Source: Bacteroidales bacterium (GTDB lineage Bacteria > Bacteroidota > Bacteroidia > Bacteroidales > JAIOZK01). Taken from it: a stretch of 64,000 nucleotides of DNA. This document shows, in pieces, positions 19,117 to 27,397 of this stretch. The DNA is taken from contig JAIOZK010000002.1 of the NCBI GenBank assembly GCA_021740625.1, positions 1 through 64,000 of the forward strand. Direction: 5' to 3'. Position 1 is the stretch's first letter; each line of letters begins with the position of its first letter. Both the position numbers and the translations under genes were made by a program. The notes below the pieces were generated by a model. It was not told the DNA's origin and ran no database searches. It saw only the letters and a list, made by a program, of their open reading frames with translations.

Positions 19117-19808
19117 TGTATATGGCACTGGACAGGTTAATAGATTTCAAAGGAGTTCCGATATTGCAAAAAGATACTTTGGTACTCAACAATGTAAATT
19201 TTGCTATTGAAAAGGGACAGTTTGTTTACCTGATTGGAAAAACAGGAAGCGGCAAAAGCAGCCTGATGAAAACCATTTATGCCGAGCTTCCGGTTAGAGA
19301 CGGGCAGGCAGAAGTTTGTGGATATGATCTTAACAGTTTGAAACAAAAAGATGTACCTATGCTGCGCCGCAAGCTTGGTATTGTCTTCCAGGATTTTCAG
19401 TTGCTGACAGATCGTAGTGTATTCGATAATTTACAGTTTGTTTTGAAAGCAACCGGCTGGAAAGATAAAAAGGAGATCAGCGATAGGATACAGGATGTGC
19501 TGGACAAGGTTGAACTGGGAGCTAAAGGCCATAAGATGGCCCCCCAACTCTCCGGAGGTGAACAGCAACGCGTTGCTATTGCACGCGCGCTGCTGAATGA
19601 TCCAGAGATCATCCTGGCGGATGAGCCTACCGGTAACCTGGATCCGGAAACATCAAATGGTATCATGGAGCTATTGCTTGAAATCAGCGAATCTGGGAGG
19701 TCTGTCTTTATGGCCACCCATAATTACAACCTGATCCACCGTTTCCCCTCCAGGATCATTAAATGTGAAGACGGGATGATCATTACCTCAGGAAATGAAA
19801 CCAATTAA
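19116..19808 (+). CDS. ftsE: FtsE-type ABC transporter ATPase
   Basis: A 230-residue ABC ATPase. Walker A is GKTGSGKSS (about residues 36-44), the Q-loop lies in [13 protein letters not shown], the signature is LSGGEQQR, Walker B is [12 protein letters not shown], and the H-loop lies in MATHNYN. The [19 protein letters not shown] start and overall length fit the FtsE group, which acts with FtsX to control cell-wall hydrolases at the septum. No ftsX is adjacent. The ATG at 19116 shares one base with the marC stop; an alternative ATG lies at 19122. The 3' end overlaps the convergent glycosyltransferase gene by 21 bases. Confidence 0.85.
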   Translation: MYMALDRLIDFKGVPILQKDTLVLNNVNFAIEKGQFVYLIGKTGSGKSSLMKTIYAELPVRDGQAEVCGYDLNSLKQKDVPMLRRKLGIVFQDFQLLTDRSVFDNLQFVLKATGWKDKKEISDRIQDVLDKVELGAKGHKMAPQLSGGEQQRVAIARALLNDPEIILADEPTGNLDPETSNGIMELLLEISESGRSVFMATHNYNLIHRFPSRIIKCEDGMIITSGNETN

Positions 19809-20915
19809 TTTTTCTGCATTGGTTTTATTGCAATACAATCCATTCAGTTTGTAATCCCTTTCTTTGATAAGTTCATCGTTGAATTCCTGCCGGGCAAGTG
19901 TTGAAATCTTTTCCCTGAGTTCAGCTTCATTGTTGGCAACATCGCAAACACCCCCAAGCGGTGTGCCGCTGAGCATTTTATCATTTACCACACAAAACCT
20001 TCCGTTATACAAAGTGTTCAGGAGCTTCAGTTTAAGCCCCGTGGCCTGGAAGGTTACAAGAACATTGATGTGGGCATTCCTGATTAGTTCGAACATTTTC
20101 TGGTCATCAGGATTGGCAATCATTTCAATATTTTCGTGTTGTTCCACAAGCCGGTTGATTTCTTCCGGTGGATTCATGCCTGCAATTACCAGTGGGAAAT
20201 CCACATCACTGAAAACTTTGTTGATTAAATACTTGGCCGCATAGGCATTTTCCGGTACTTCTATATTGCCATGATACAGGGCGTACCTGCCTTTCCCTTT
20301 TTTTATGTCCGGTGTTGAATTCGCATGAAAGCTGGGTAAATGCTTAACAATATTTTTGGGGAATTTGGACTGCAGGTATTCGGTATCCTTTTGCGACACG
20401 GCCAGCATCAGGTCGGCATGCCTGAGTTTTTTCTGGTAAACTCTCAATTTGAGACTTTCCACGAAATAGTAAAATTTATTGTATGCCCTGTGTTCAACTT
20501 TAAATAGATTGAAATAATAACGATGCTCGATATTGGATTCCCGGTAGATCTTAAACCTGTTTTTCAGTCTGGGCTCATCAATGTAAAAACAACTGTGCAA
20601 ACCTTCGAAAAGTATCGGGTGGTCATCCTGTATCAGTTTGTTGAATAAGGCCTCAGATCTCCGGCCTGAAACAATATAAGGTTTCAGGCTCAGAGCCGAA
20701 GCCAGGCCAGTTTTCCGGGGATAATAGTTGACTGTTTCACAAAACTTATGCAATTCATCTGCCCTGTCACGTCCGGGGTACTCAAAACAATGCAGATGTA
20801 TTTTTATACCTGCCTCCCAAAGTGACTTGATCTTGAAGAACACATCAATGACACCCCCGTAATTCGGAGGATACGGGATATCGAAAGAAACAATATGCAG
20901 ATGCTTTTCAGACAT
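19788..20915 (-). CDS. Glycosyltransferase, GT4-like
   Basis: A 375-residue GT-B-fold protein. The N-terminal half opens HIVSFDIPYPPNYGGVIDV, the acceptor-side start typical of GT4-type enzymes. The C-terminal half contains ALYHGNIEVPENAYAAKYL and IRNAHINVLVTFQATGLKLKLLNTLYNGRF, where the donor-binding helix normally sits. The canonical acidic residue pattern of the donor site is weak, so sugar and acceptor cannot be named. It overlaps the upstream glycosyltransferase by eight bases, so the two probably act in one glycan pathway. Confidence 0.8.
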   Translation of the reverse strand: MSEKHLHIVSFDIPYPPNYGGVIDVFFKIKSLWEAGIKIHLHCFEYPGRDRADELHKFCETVNYYPRKTGLASALSLKPYIVSGRRSEALFNKLIQDDHPILFEGLHSCFYIDEPRLKNRFKIYRESNIEHRYYFNLFKVEHRAYNKFYYFVESLKLRVYQKKLRHADLMLAVSQKDTEYLQSKFPKNIVKHLPSFHANSTPDIKKGKGRYALYHGNIEVPENAYAAKYLINKVFSDVDFPLVIAGMNPPEEINRLVEQHENIEMIANPDDQKMFELIRNAHINVLVTFQATGLKLKLLNTLYNGRFCVVNDKMLSGTPLGGVCDVANNEAELREKISTLARQEFNDELIKERDYKLNGLYCNKTNAEKLIGFIS

Positions 20916-22026
20916 AATCCCTGAAGACCTCCTTTAATGCTTTCACTTCCTGCTGCCAGGTTAACTCCTTTGCTGCAAACTTAAGATTTTCTTTCCAATA
21001 CTCCAATTTTTTGGTATCCCCGAGCATCTCCTTTATTTTGGCTGCAATGTTTTCGGGTGCATGATCCGGAATAAAATCACCAATTTCATAATAACTGATG
21101 ATCTTTTCAATCTCGAATAATTTTGAAGAAATAATGGGAAGCCCGGCATGTATATAATCAAAAAGTTTGTTGGGAAGGCTGTAACGGTAATTGGGATTCG
21201 TATCCTTGTCGATGGTAACCCCCAGGTCAGCATTGCATGTGTACTGCCTTAGTTTGTAAAATGGCATTTTTGCCTTGATCATCACCTTGTTTTTGATCTC
21301 TTCATTTTCAGCTATGTATTTCAATTGATCAATTACATCGCCTCCGCCAATGATCAAAAGCAGGTAGGTGTCATCAAGATATTGCATGGCTTCTACAAGC
21401 TCTTCAGCTCCCCTGTGCATATTGATGCCCGATCCCTGCAGCAAAATGATCTTTTTGTTTTCCGGGAGGCCGAGATCCTTCCTGTTTCGGATTGGTGCAG
21501 AATTCCCTTGCTCCGGGATATTCCGCACAACACGGAAATCCGTTTTATACATAAACCTGAATATGCGGGCAATGGAAGTGTTCACAGTGTATGCACTTTT
21601 TAATTTGGGAAGGATGCATCTTTCGATCAGCTTCCAGGTATTCTGAACAAATTTCCGCTTAGTCACTTCCGGGGTTTGCGTAAACAGTTCATGACTGTCG
21701 TAAACAATTGGAATCCTTTTGAGCCTGTGGATCGAATAATTGGGTAACAAAGTGTCGAGATCATTGGACAGCAATAAGCTGGATCTTCTGAATAACAAAA
21801 AGAAAAACAGCCGGATATTGAACTCGGCGTAAAACAGTGGGCCTTTTTCCCAGATGAGTTTCATGCGATGTGTGCGGTAGGTTCTGATCCCGACAGGCAT
21901 GCTGTTTTTCAACTGCCTGCCTACCAGCAATACATCAAATCCCTGGTTTTGTAAAAACCTGCACGCTTTGTCAACCCGCTGATCGGTGACAAGATCGTTG
22001 ATGACTGATACAATAACCCGCTTCAC
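20908..22026 (-). CDS. Glycosyltransferase, GT4-like
   Basis: A 372-residue GT-B-fold enzyme. The N-terminal half has SVINDLVTDQRVDKACRFL and YDSHELFTQTPEV, the latter a common GT4 acceptor-domain motif. The C-terminal half has ILLQGSGINMHRGAEELVEA and NPNYRYSLPNKLFDYIHAGL, matching the donor-binding region (SxPNKLFDY motif). The donor sugar is unknown. It is the first gene of the two-gene glycosyltransferase unit and is divergent from murB across a 101-base gap. Confidence 0.88.
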   Translation of the reverse strand: MKRVIVSVINDLVTDQRVDKACRFLQNQGFDVLLVGRQLKNSMPVGIRTYRTHRMKLIWEKGPLFYAEFNIRLFFFLLFRRSSLLLSNDLDTLLPNYSIHRLKRIPIVYDSHELFTQTPEVTKRKFVQNTWKLIERCILPKLKSAYTVNTSIARIFRFMYKTDFRVVRNIPEQGNSAPIRNRKDLGLPENKKIILLQGSGINMHRGAEELVEAMQYLDDTYLLLIIGGGDVIDQLKYIAENEEIKNKVMIKAKMPFYKLRQYTCNADLGVTIDKDTNPNYRYSLPNKLFDYIHAGLPIISSKLFEIEKIISYYEIGDFIPDHAPENIAAKIKEMLGDTKKLEYWKENLKFAAKELTWQQEVKALKEVFRDYV

Positions 22027-22101
22027 ACACGCAATTTTTGGATAAAATTAGGAAGTTCCTGATTAAGGAACAATAAGCGTCTTACTTTATTGCACAAAGC
22101 T

Positions 22102-22109
22102 TATCTTTG
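22102..22109 (+). promoter_or_regulatory. -7 box of the murB promoter
   Basis: TATCTTTG, an exact TAnnTTTG match, ends 18 bases before the ATG at 22128. This supports the ATG over the in-frame TTG at 22107, which lies inside the box. Confidence 0.5.
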
Positions 22110-22127
22110 AAAGCAGAATTCGGCAGG

Positions 22128-23144
22128 ATGGAGATATTCGAAAACTATTCGTTAAAATCACTGAATACCTTTGGCGTGGAGGCCAGGGCAAAATATTTTG
22201 TGCAACTCAGGAATGAGCAGGATGCAAAAGAATTGGCAAAGACAGACCTCCTTCGAAAACATCCTTACTTTATCCTGGGAGGTGGAAGCAATGTGTTGTT
22301 CAGGGATTATTTTGAAGGAGTGATCATACAGTTGGAAAATAAGGGGATTGAAGTTGCGAAAGAAAAAAATAAAGGGGTAAAGGTTCGCTGCGCTGCCGGT
22401 GAGGACTGGCACTCTTTTGTGGAGTTCTGTGTCAGGAATGATCTGGGAGGCCTGGAAAACCTGTCACTGATACCCGGTAAGGCGGGGGCGGCCCCCATCC
22501 AGAACATAGGCGCTTATGGTGTTGAGCAGCAAGATGCTTTTAAGGAACTTACGGCAATCGATCTCATGCGGGGAAAGCTAAGAAAGTTCAAATCCCGTGA
22601 TTGTGAATTTGGTTACCGCAACAGCTACTTTAAGAAAAATCCCCGGAATCCATACCTGATCCTGAATGTCAGCTATCAGCTCAGCAAGGAACATAAATAC
22701 AATCTATCCTACGGGGCCTTGCAGGAACATGTTGCTGGTAAAAAGCATCATGATCTCAGCCTGCAGCTCATTTCCGATTTGATCGTCGATATTCGGAAAA
22801 GTAAGTTGCCGGATCCGGATATGCTCGGCAATGCCGGTAGTTTTTTTAAGAACCCCGTGATCAGTGCGGAACAATTCAGGCGACTGAAATCAAAATACCC
22901 TGAAATGGCTGCTTACAAGTTGAATGAACGGCAATACAAAATTGCAGCCGGATGGTTGATCGATAAGCTGGGCTGGAAAGGCAAAAGAAAAGGGGATGCA
23001 GGCGTTCACGAAAAACAGGCGCTTGTGATCGTAAATTATGGAAGTGCCAGTGGCGAAGAGATTTTTAATTTTTCAGAAGGCATCAGAAAAGATGTTATGC
23101 AGCACTTCGACATCGGGCTTGAACGAGAAGTGATCCTTATCTGA
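22128..23144 (+). CDS. murB: UDP-N-acetylenolpyruvoylglucosamine reductase
   Basis: MurB, 338 residues from the ATG at 22128. It is the FAD enzyme that reduces UDP-GlcNAc-enolpyruvate to UDP-MurNAc in peptidoglycan synthesis. The FAD-binding stretch has GGGSNVLF near residue 60, followed by GLENLSLIPGKAGAAPIQNI and GAYG near 115-135. The catalytic serine lies in NAGSFFKNP near 240, and the C-terminal glutamate in EREVILI. Length and the YRNSYFKK region fit the E. coli-type (type I) MurB. It stands alone with its own promoter. Confidence 0.96.
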   Translation: MEIFENYSLKSLNTFGVEARAKYFVQLRNEQDAKELAKTDLLRKHPYFILGGGSNVLFRDYFEGVIIQLENKGIEVAKEKNKGVKVRCAAGEDWHSFVEFCVRNDLGGLENLSLIPGKAGAAPIQNIGAYGVEQQDAFKELTAIDLMRGKLRKFKSRDCEFGYRNSYFKKNPRNPYLILNVSYQLSKEHKYNLSYGALQEHVAGKKHHDLSLQLISDLIVDIRKSKLPDPDMLGNAGSFFKNPVISAEQFRRLKSKYPEMAAYKLNERQYKIAAGWLIDKLGWKGKRKGDAGVHEKQALVIVNYGSASGEEIFNFSEGIRKDVMQHFDIGLEREVILI

Positions 23145-23166
23145 GGATAATTATTTATTTTGAGTT

Positions 23167-23197
23167 TTTGATTTCATGCATTTTCCGTTTATATTTA
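23167..23197 (+). promoter_or_regulatory. Promoter of the DUF2752-TM2 pair
   Basis: TTTG at 23167-23170 is followed by exactly 19 bases and then TATATTTA, seven of eight matches to TAnnTTTG. This is one of the best-spaced -33/-7 pairs in the window and lies 18 bases before the ATG at 23216. Confidence 0.6.
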
Positions 23198-23215
23198 CGC
23201 CTCCTAATTTGATGC

Positions 23216-23530
23216 ATGGATATCAAAAAAGTAAAAATATTCTTGTGGCGCAGCCTGGAGGCTTTTATTTGGATGGGAGCTCTTGTTTTCCTGGCATTTC
23301 AGGATCCGGGGGTTCATCATTATTCATTGTGTCCGCTGCATAATCTGGGACTGGACTTTTGCCCGGGTTGTGGTCTGGGAAGATCAATATCTGCATTTTT
23401 CCAGGGCGATCTGAAGACTTCTTTTGAGCTGCACCCGCTTGGTTTTTTTGCTGTGATCATATTGTCCGTGCGCATTTTCATGGTTTTTAAAAATGCATTT
23501 AATTATATGAAAGTAGTAACCAAAACTTAA
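23216..23530 (+). CDS. DUF2752 membrane protein
   Basis: A 104-residue protein with two membrane helices (about 15-30 and 72-92). Between them is the family's cysteine motif, LCPLHNLGLDFCPGCGLGRS (about 39-58), with three cysteines that could bind a metal or form a disulfide. DUF2752 proteins have no established function. In Bacteroidota they are often encoded next to a TM2 protein, as here, four bases upstream of it. Confidence 0.85.
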   Translation: MDIKKVKIFLWRSLEAFIWMGALVFLAFQDPGVHHYSLCPLHNLGLDFCPGCGLGRSISAFFQGDLKTSFELHPLGFFAVIILSVRIFMVFKNAFNYMKVVTKT

Positions 23531-23534
23531 TTTT

Positions 23535-23888
23535 ATGGCACATATATTAAAATTCATGCCTGAACTGCAGGGACAGGAAATGGCATTTGTTCAAAATCTT
23601 ACCAAAGATTACTCAGATGAACAACTTCAAAATTTTGCAAACATTTACCGGGCTCGCAGAAAGGACCCCAATATCATCCTGCTGACGACCTTGCTTGGAT
23701 TTATTGTGGTGGCCGGGGTACAAAGGTTTATGGTAGGACAGATCGGGATGGGCATCCTTTACCTGTTTACCGCTGGACTTTGCTTCATTGGTACCATTGT
23801 CGATCTGATCAATTACCAGGACATTGCCTTTTCATACAACCAGCGGGTTGCCAATGAAGTTGATGTTGCTGTGGCGGGGATGAAGTAA
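23535..23888 (+). CDS. TM2-domain membrane protein
   Basis: A 117-residue protein. Residues about 1-45 are a soluble helical stretch. Two membrane helices follow (about 53-70 and 75-95) joined by a short turn, QRFMVGQIGMGILYL, which is the TM2 pattern of hydrophobic-glycine-rich hairpins. TM2 proteins are widespread, and no biochemical role can be given here. It is co-transcribed with the DUF2752 gene. A degraded HEPN reading frame starts directly after its stop codon. Confidence 0.85.
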   Translation: MAHILKFMPELQGQEMAFVQNLTKDYSDEQLQNFANIYRARRKDPNIILLTTLLGFIVVAGVQRFMVGQIGMGILYLFTAGLCFIGTIVDLINYQDIAFSYNQRVANEVDVAVAGMK

Positions 23889-23890
23889 GA

Positions 23891-24053
23891 AGTGTTTTCT
23901 TTAAAACGAAATTAAATCTTTCACAAGAGGATTTGAAGTTTTTAGGATTGATGATGAGGTATGAACCGGAGGGTAGATATCCGGAGTCTTATTGCATAGC
24001 CCCAGCAAAAAAATAAAGCACAGGAATATTTTGAAAAAACCAATGAATTGTAA
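23891..24053 (+). pseudogene. Degraded C-terminal part of a HEPN-domain protein
   Basis: Right after the TM2 stop, one frame reads KLNLSQEDLKFLGLMM, then RYEPEGRYPESY, and stops in an A-run at 24007-24013. A +1 shift there continues as KAQEYFEKTNEL and ends at 24051-24053. The order (LNLS...L, ARYP-like RYPESY, AxEYFEKT helix) is that of the C-terminal half of minimal HEPN proteins, which are RNase toxins or partners of MNT nucleotidyltransferases. The N-terminal half is missing. I read it as a remnant with one frameshift and a 5' deletion. The assignment rests on pattern recognition. Confidence 0.5.
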
Positions 24054-24235
24054 TGCTCGTATCTCCTTTACTTGCTGAAGACATTGATAATTTTCCAGGT
24101 AATGTGTGGCGTTTATCTAAAGACCATAACATTCTTAAGGAACCCTATTTGGTAGGCTCAAAAAAGTTTAAATCAGATGATTACTCACCTTTGTTGGAGA
24201 TTGTGAGGCAGGAGGGGGTTGAGGTGAAAGTTTAG
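24053..24235 (+). pseudogene. Truncated MNT nucleotidyltransferase, C-terminal fragment
   Basis: The 60-codon frame from the ATG at 24053 contains VSPLLAEDIDNFPGNVWRLS, then KEPYLVGSKKFKSDDYSPLL and EIVRQEGVEV. This resembles the C-terminal third of minimal nucleotidyltransferases (MNT antitoxins), whose ends read EP...F...SP...EI...G.EV. The catalytic GS...DxD part that should precede it is absent, and the HEPN remnant is joined directly upstream. It is probably a dead fragment rather than a real small gene. The 43 bases to the next gene hold nothing recognisable. Confidence 0.45.
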
Positions 24236-24278
24236 CAATCGCTTGTTGGCTATTAATCGTTTTTCCTGCTAACACAAA

Positions 24279-24761
24279 TCATCTCTTTTCAAAATTAATC
24301 TTTTTTAATTCCTGAATATCCAAAAGGTCTTTCGGGCGTCCTGATTTGGCTTTGCTTGTAATCAAATCTTCCAGAGAAAGTACATTCCATTTTAACAGGT
24401 GTTGTTTCTTTACTTCGATTTTTACGCTTTCCTGGTATGCCTGGTCAAAAGTTTTTCCGGGATTGAAGTTTGTGATCAATTCGATCTCAAAATCAGGACT
24501 TATTTTAAGGCTAATGTTTTGTTCCGATTGTTTTACTGTGTCAGGAAGGGAATCTAATTTGTACCCGATTTCCTGCAATGTTTTCAATAATCTGTGAAAG
24601 TTTTCTTTTGATGGTTCAATCCAAAAATCGATGTCAGCCGAATGTCTTTTGTATCCATAATAATTAACTGCAATTCCGCCTACCATCAACATGCGCAAAT
24701 TGTTTTTGTTGGCAGCATGAATAAAGGCCTCGACATCTTTATTGAATTGGATATTACTCAT
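24279..24761 (-). CDS. MNT-fold nucleotidyltransferase (DUF6036-like)
   Basis: This 160-residue protein has the nucleotidyltransferase core: MLMVGGIAVNYYGYKRHSAD (about 24-43), then the acidic DIDFWIEP (about 44-51). A third acidic strand occurs in DFEIELITNF near 110. The C-terminal helices carry LSLEDLITSKAKSGRPKDLLDI, typical of DUF6036/AbiEii-like members. Such proteins act as toxins or antitoxins, or transfer nucleotides to RNA or protein, and the role of this subgroup is unproven. Its start overlaps the upstream 64-codon gene by eight bases, which suggests a coupled two-gene cassette. Confidence 0.75.
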   Translation of the reverse strand: MSNIQFNKDVEAFIHAANKNNLRMLMVGGIAVNYYGYKRHSADIDFWIEPSKENFHRLLKTLQEIGYKLDSLPDTVKQSEQNISLKISPDFEIELITNFNPGKTFDQAYQESVKIEVKKQHLLKWNVLSLEDLITSKAKSGRPKDLLDIQELKKINFEKR

Positions 24762-24948
24762 CGTCTTTTCTCAATACAAAATTCCCTTTTTTATCATTCG
24801 GATGTTCCCGGTCTTTTTGCATGGACAAAGGTTTGGTTTCCTCTATCATTTTAAAGAAAGCGATTACACGCCCGGCAGGGGAGAGCTTTAAAAATTCTTC
24901 TTCCCTTCTTTTGTTGTTTTCTTCCTTGCTTCCGAAAAATATTTCCAT
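24754..24948 (-). CDS. Small partner of the nucleotidyltransferase
   Basis: A 64-residue highly charged protein: MEIFFGSKEENNKRREEEFL, then KLSPAGRVIAFFKMIEE and a basic/acidic tail. The middle looks like two amphipathic helices. I do not know a named family, but small genes of this type with a LSPAxRxxxF core seem to precede nucleotidyltransferase genes in Bacteroidota. The eight-base overlap with the downstream gene argues for co-translation. It could be the antitoxin or an adaptor of the pair; this is inference. Confidence 0.6.
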   Translation of the reverse strand: MEIFFGSKEENNKRREEEFLKLSPAGRVIAFFKMIEETKPLSMQKDREHPNDKKGNFVLRKDDE

Positions 24949-25019
24949 TGCAATTGATTATGGGATAAAGATAGTAAAAGTATTTTTTTGCCTTGGAGGC
25001 TTTGTGGTAAAAACAAACT

Positions 25020-25994
25020 CTACTTTGTTTCCGGGTAAGAAGTTACATCCTTTTTAATATCGCTTTTCAGTTCCGCAGACTGCCCGGTATCCATCATGCC
25101 GATAATTTGATCCATGCTGCTGATATCATGCCTTTCGCAGTATTCCTGAATACCGTCGATGATCTTCACAGAGATGGCAGGATCGATGAAATTGGCTGTT
25201 CCCACCTGTATGACGGATGAGCCGGCCAGCATAAACTCAATGGCATCCGTGGCATTCATGATACCGCCCATGCCGATGACCGGAATTTTCACGGCATTGT
25301 AAACCTGCCATACCATCCGCAAAGCGATGGGTTTAATGGCAGGACCAGAAAGTCCGCCGGTAATGGTGGAAAGAATGGGTTTCCTGGTCTCGGCATCGAT
25401 GGCCATGCCCAGGAAGGTGTTCACGAGAGAAACAGAATCAGCGCCGGCACCTTCAACGCCTTTCGCTATTTCAGTGATGTCAGTGACATTTGGTGAAAGC
25501 TTTACCATCAAATGTTTGTCCCAGGCTTTACGCACCTCTTTTGTTACAGCTATCGCCGAAGGGCAACTGACTCCGAAAGCCATGCCCCCTTCTTTTACAT
25601 TGGGACAGGAGATGTTCAGCTCGATGGCGTTGATTCCCTCTACCCGATTCAGTTTTTCGGTAACTTCGATGTAATCGTCAATCGTTCCGCCGTTCACATT
25701 GGGAATGATCTCCGTGTCGAGTTCTTTAATTCTGGGGTAGATATCGTTGATAAAATAATCCACACCCTTGTTTTGCAAGCCCACTGCATTGAGCATGCCA
25801 GAAGGAGTTTCTGCCATTCTGGGGTAGGGGTTGCCTTCCCGGCTTAAACGGGTGAGTCCTTTCACAAAGATCCCGCCCAGGCGGTTCAGGTCCATGAAAT
25901 CGTGAAACTCCTCTCCAAATCCGAAGGTTCCTGAAGCAGTGCTTACAGGATTCTTGAATTCGAGCTCTTTTATTTTGACTTTCAGATCTACCAT
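25020..25994 (-). CDS. pyrD: Dihydroorotate dehydrogenase B, catalytic subunit
   Basis: PyrD of class 1B, 324 residues, is the FMN subunit that oxidises dihydroorotate to orotate in pyrimidine synthesis. Landmarks are the N-terminal [21 protein letters not shown] near residue 70, NVNGGT near 99, and [11 protein letters not shown] with the active-site cysteine of class 1B in the following GVSCPSA. The FMN phosphate site lies in [15 protein letters not shown] and [10 protein letters not shown]. It overlaps pyrK by seven bases. The two subunits form a heterotetramer that passes electrons to NAD+. Confidence 0.96.
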   Translation of the reverse strand: MVDLKVKIKELEFKNPVSTASGTFGFGEEFHDFMDLNRLGGIFVKGLTRLSREGNPYPRMAETPSGMLNAVGLQNKGVDYFINDIYPRIKELDTEIIPNVNGGTIDDYIEVTEKLNRVEGINAIELNISCPNVKEGGMAFGVSCPSAIAVTKEVRKAWDKHLMVKLSPNVTDITEIAKGVEGAGADSVSLVNTFLGMAIDAETRKPILSTITGGLSGPAIKPIALRMVWQVYNAVKIPVIGMGGIMNATDAIEFMLAGSSVIQVGTANFIDPAISVKIIDGIQEYCERHDISSMDQIIGMMDTGQSAELKSDIKKDVTSYPETK

Positions 25995-26755
25995 GTCAAA
26001 TAATTTGTGTCAAATACAGGTCCTTCCGTACAAACGCATTTATTGCCATCTGCTGTTTCCGTAACACAACACAGGCAGGCTCCGAAGCCACAGGCCATCA
26101 TATTTTCCAGGGAGGCTTCACAGGCAACCTCTTTTTCTTTTGCAATATAAGAAACAGCTTTCATCATGGGATTCGGGCCGCATGTGTATATCTTGTCAAA
26201 ATCGAATTTTTTATTTTTGAAAACGGAATGTTGTGTGACCAGTCCTTTTTCGCCCAGGCTTCCATCTTCAGTTGTTAACAGGACTTCGCCAAACATTGCA
26301 AAGGCATCCGTCAGGAAGACATCCTTTTTCGTTCTTCCCCCGATCAAAAAGGTGGTATCAATCTTTTGCCTCTGCAGTTCTCTTGCAAGCAGGATAAAAG
26401 GAGCAATACCGGATCCTCCGCCAATGATGAGTGCATTATTGACATTTTCAGTATTGAAGGAGTTTCCCAGTGGATAGATCACATTTACGGTTTCACCTTT
26501 TGGTAGTTGCCCTAACTGGCGGGTTCCTTTGCCGATGATTTTCACATAAAAGCTCAGGCTGTTTTCTTTTTTATGATAATCCAGTATCGACAAGGGTCTC
26601 CTCAGAAAGACATCAGGACTCCTGGGTATTTTTAATTCTGCAAACTGTCCTGCTGAAATCTCCGGAACTTCCTCATCCGATTGCAGCTTGATGATATAAT
26701 TATCATCATTCAGCCATTGAAACTCCTTAACCTTAAAATCCTGTACTTTTTTCAT
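25988..26755 (-). CDS. pyrK: Dihydroorotate dehydrogenase B, electron-transfer subunit
   Basis: PyrK, 255 residues, carries FAD and a [2Fe-2S] cluster and hands electrons from PyrD to NAD+. The FAD-binding RRPLSILD motif lies near residue 53 and the NAD-binding [10 protein letters not shown] near 111. The cluster motif in the C-terminal third is CGFGACLCC with a fourth cysteine in NKCVC (about 220-242). Gene order pyrK-pyrD and the seven-base overlap are typical. No other pyrimidine genes lie nearby. Confidence 0.96.
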   Translation of the reverse strand: MKKVQDFKVKEFQWLNDDNYIIKLQSDEEVPEISAGQFAELKIPRSPDVFLRRPLSILDYHKKENSLSFYVKIIGKGTRQLGQLPKGETVNVIYPLGNSFNTENVNNALIIGGGSGIAPFILLARELQRQKIDTTFLIGGRTKKDVFLTDAFAMFGEVLLTTEDGSLGEKGLVTQHSVFKNKKFDFDKIYTCGPNPMMKAVSYIAKEKEVACEASLENMMACGFGACLCCVTETADGNKCVCTEGPVFDTNYLTW

Positions 26756-26801
26756 CCGTTTTGCCTGCCTGTAATGTTATACAAAATAACGTATTTTTAA
26801 A

Positions 26802-26830
26802 AAAAGTCCGTCGCCAGGCAACGGACTTTT
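26802..26830 (-). terminator. Rho-independent terminator after the DUF5606 gene
   Basis: A perfect 10-base-pair stem (AAAAGTCCGT with ACGGACTTTT) surrounds a nine-base loop and is followed on the minus strand by a run of T. It begins three bases after the stop codon of the DUF5606 gene and separates that gene from pyrK-pyrD. Confidence 0.9.
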
Positions 26831-26832
26831 GA

Positions 26833-27315
26833 TCATGTTATATCTTTTCCCTTTTCTTTGTCGGGAATATCTTCATCTTTGTTTTGCTCCTCTTCATCAT
26901 TTTTCTGTTCCTCTTTTTCCTTCTCCTCTTCCTCGAAACTCAGCATGTCTTTTTCCTGCAAAAGGTTATACCACTTGATCACTTTCTTGATATCGGATAC
27001 ATAAACCCTTTCTTCGTCATAATCAGGGATGGCTTCCAGGAAGAAGTCTTTCAGGTCCTGGGCACTGGATTTGGGATCAATGGCTGTTTTTCCTTCCTGT
27101 TTTTCGAAAATCTTTTTAAAAACATCTTTCAGGGGAAGATCTTCTGTTTCGGTGTAAATGCTGATCTCCTCCAGCGAGCTGATCCTTTCGTGTACAAAAG
27201 CGGTAAACCTTTTTCCGTCGGTCAGGGATTCCACCACCACGCCATTTTTGGTCTGCCCCACCATTTTAAACAATCCCGGTCTTCCTGCAATGGCTAAAAT
27301 CTCTTTCAAGTCCAT
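26833..27315 (-). CDS. DUF5606 protein
   Basis: The 160-residue protein has a DUF5606 N-terminal domain (about 1-115): MDLKEILAIAGRPGLFKMVG, ERISSLEEISIYTE, and ISDIKK-like VSDIKKVIKWYNLL. The last 45 residues are an acidic Glu/Lys/Asp-rich, low-complexity tail that is probably disordered. The N-terminal part has a small SH3-like or beta-barrel look, and the function is unknown. It has its own -7 box and terminator and so appears to be a single-gene unit. Confidence 0.82.
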   Translation of the reverse strand: MDLKEILAIAGRPGLFKMVGQTKNGVVVESLTDGKRFTAFVHERISSLEEISIYTETEDLPLKDVFKKIFEKQEGKTAIDPKSSAQDLKDFFLEAIPDYDEERVYVSDIKKVIKWYNLLQEKDMLSFEEEEKEKEEQKNDEEEQNKDEDIPDKEKGKDIT

Positions 27316-27331
27316 ACCTTTAAATTTTGGG

Positions 27332-27339
27332 CAAATTTA
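27332..27339 (-). promoter_or_regulatory. -7 box of the DUF5606 gene
   Basis: The minus strand reads TAAATTTG, an exact TAnnTTTG match, 16 bases before the ATG at 27315. No well-placed -33 element. Confidence 0.45.
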
Positions 27340-27397
27340 TGAAAATTCAGGATATCAGTCGTCATCATCCCGGATGCAATTGTGGAAATGAATCCGG

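Noticed and set aside
27370-27397. CCGGAT/ATCCGG hairpin after the GT2 gene
   Set aside because: Only six base pairs with a 16-base loop and no T-run, so not called as a terminator.
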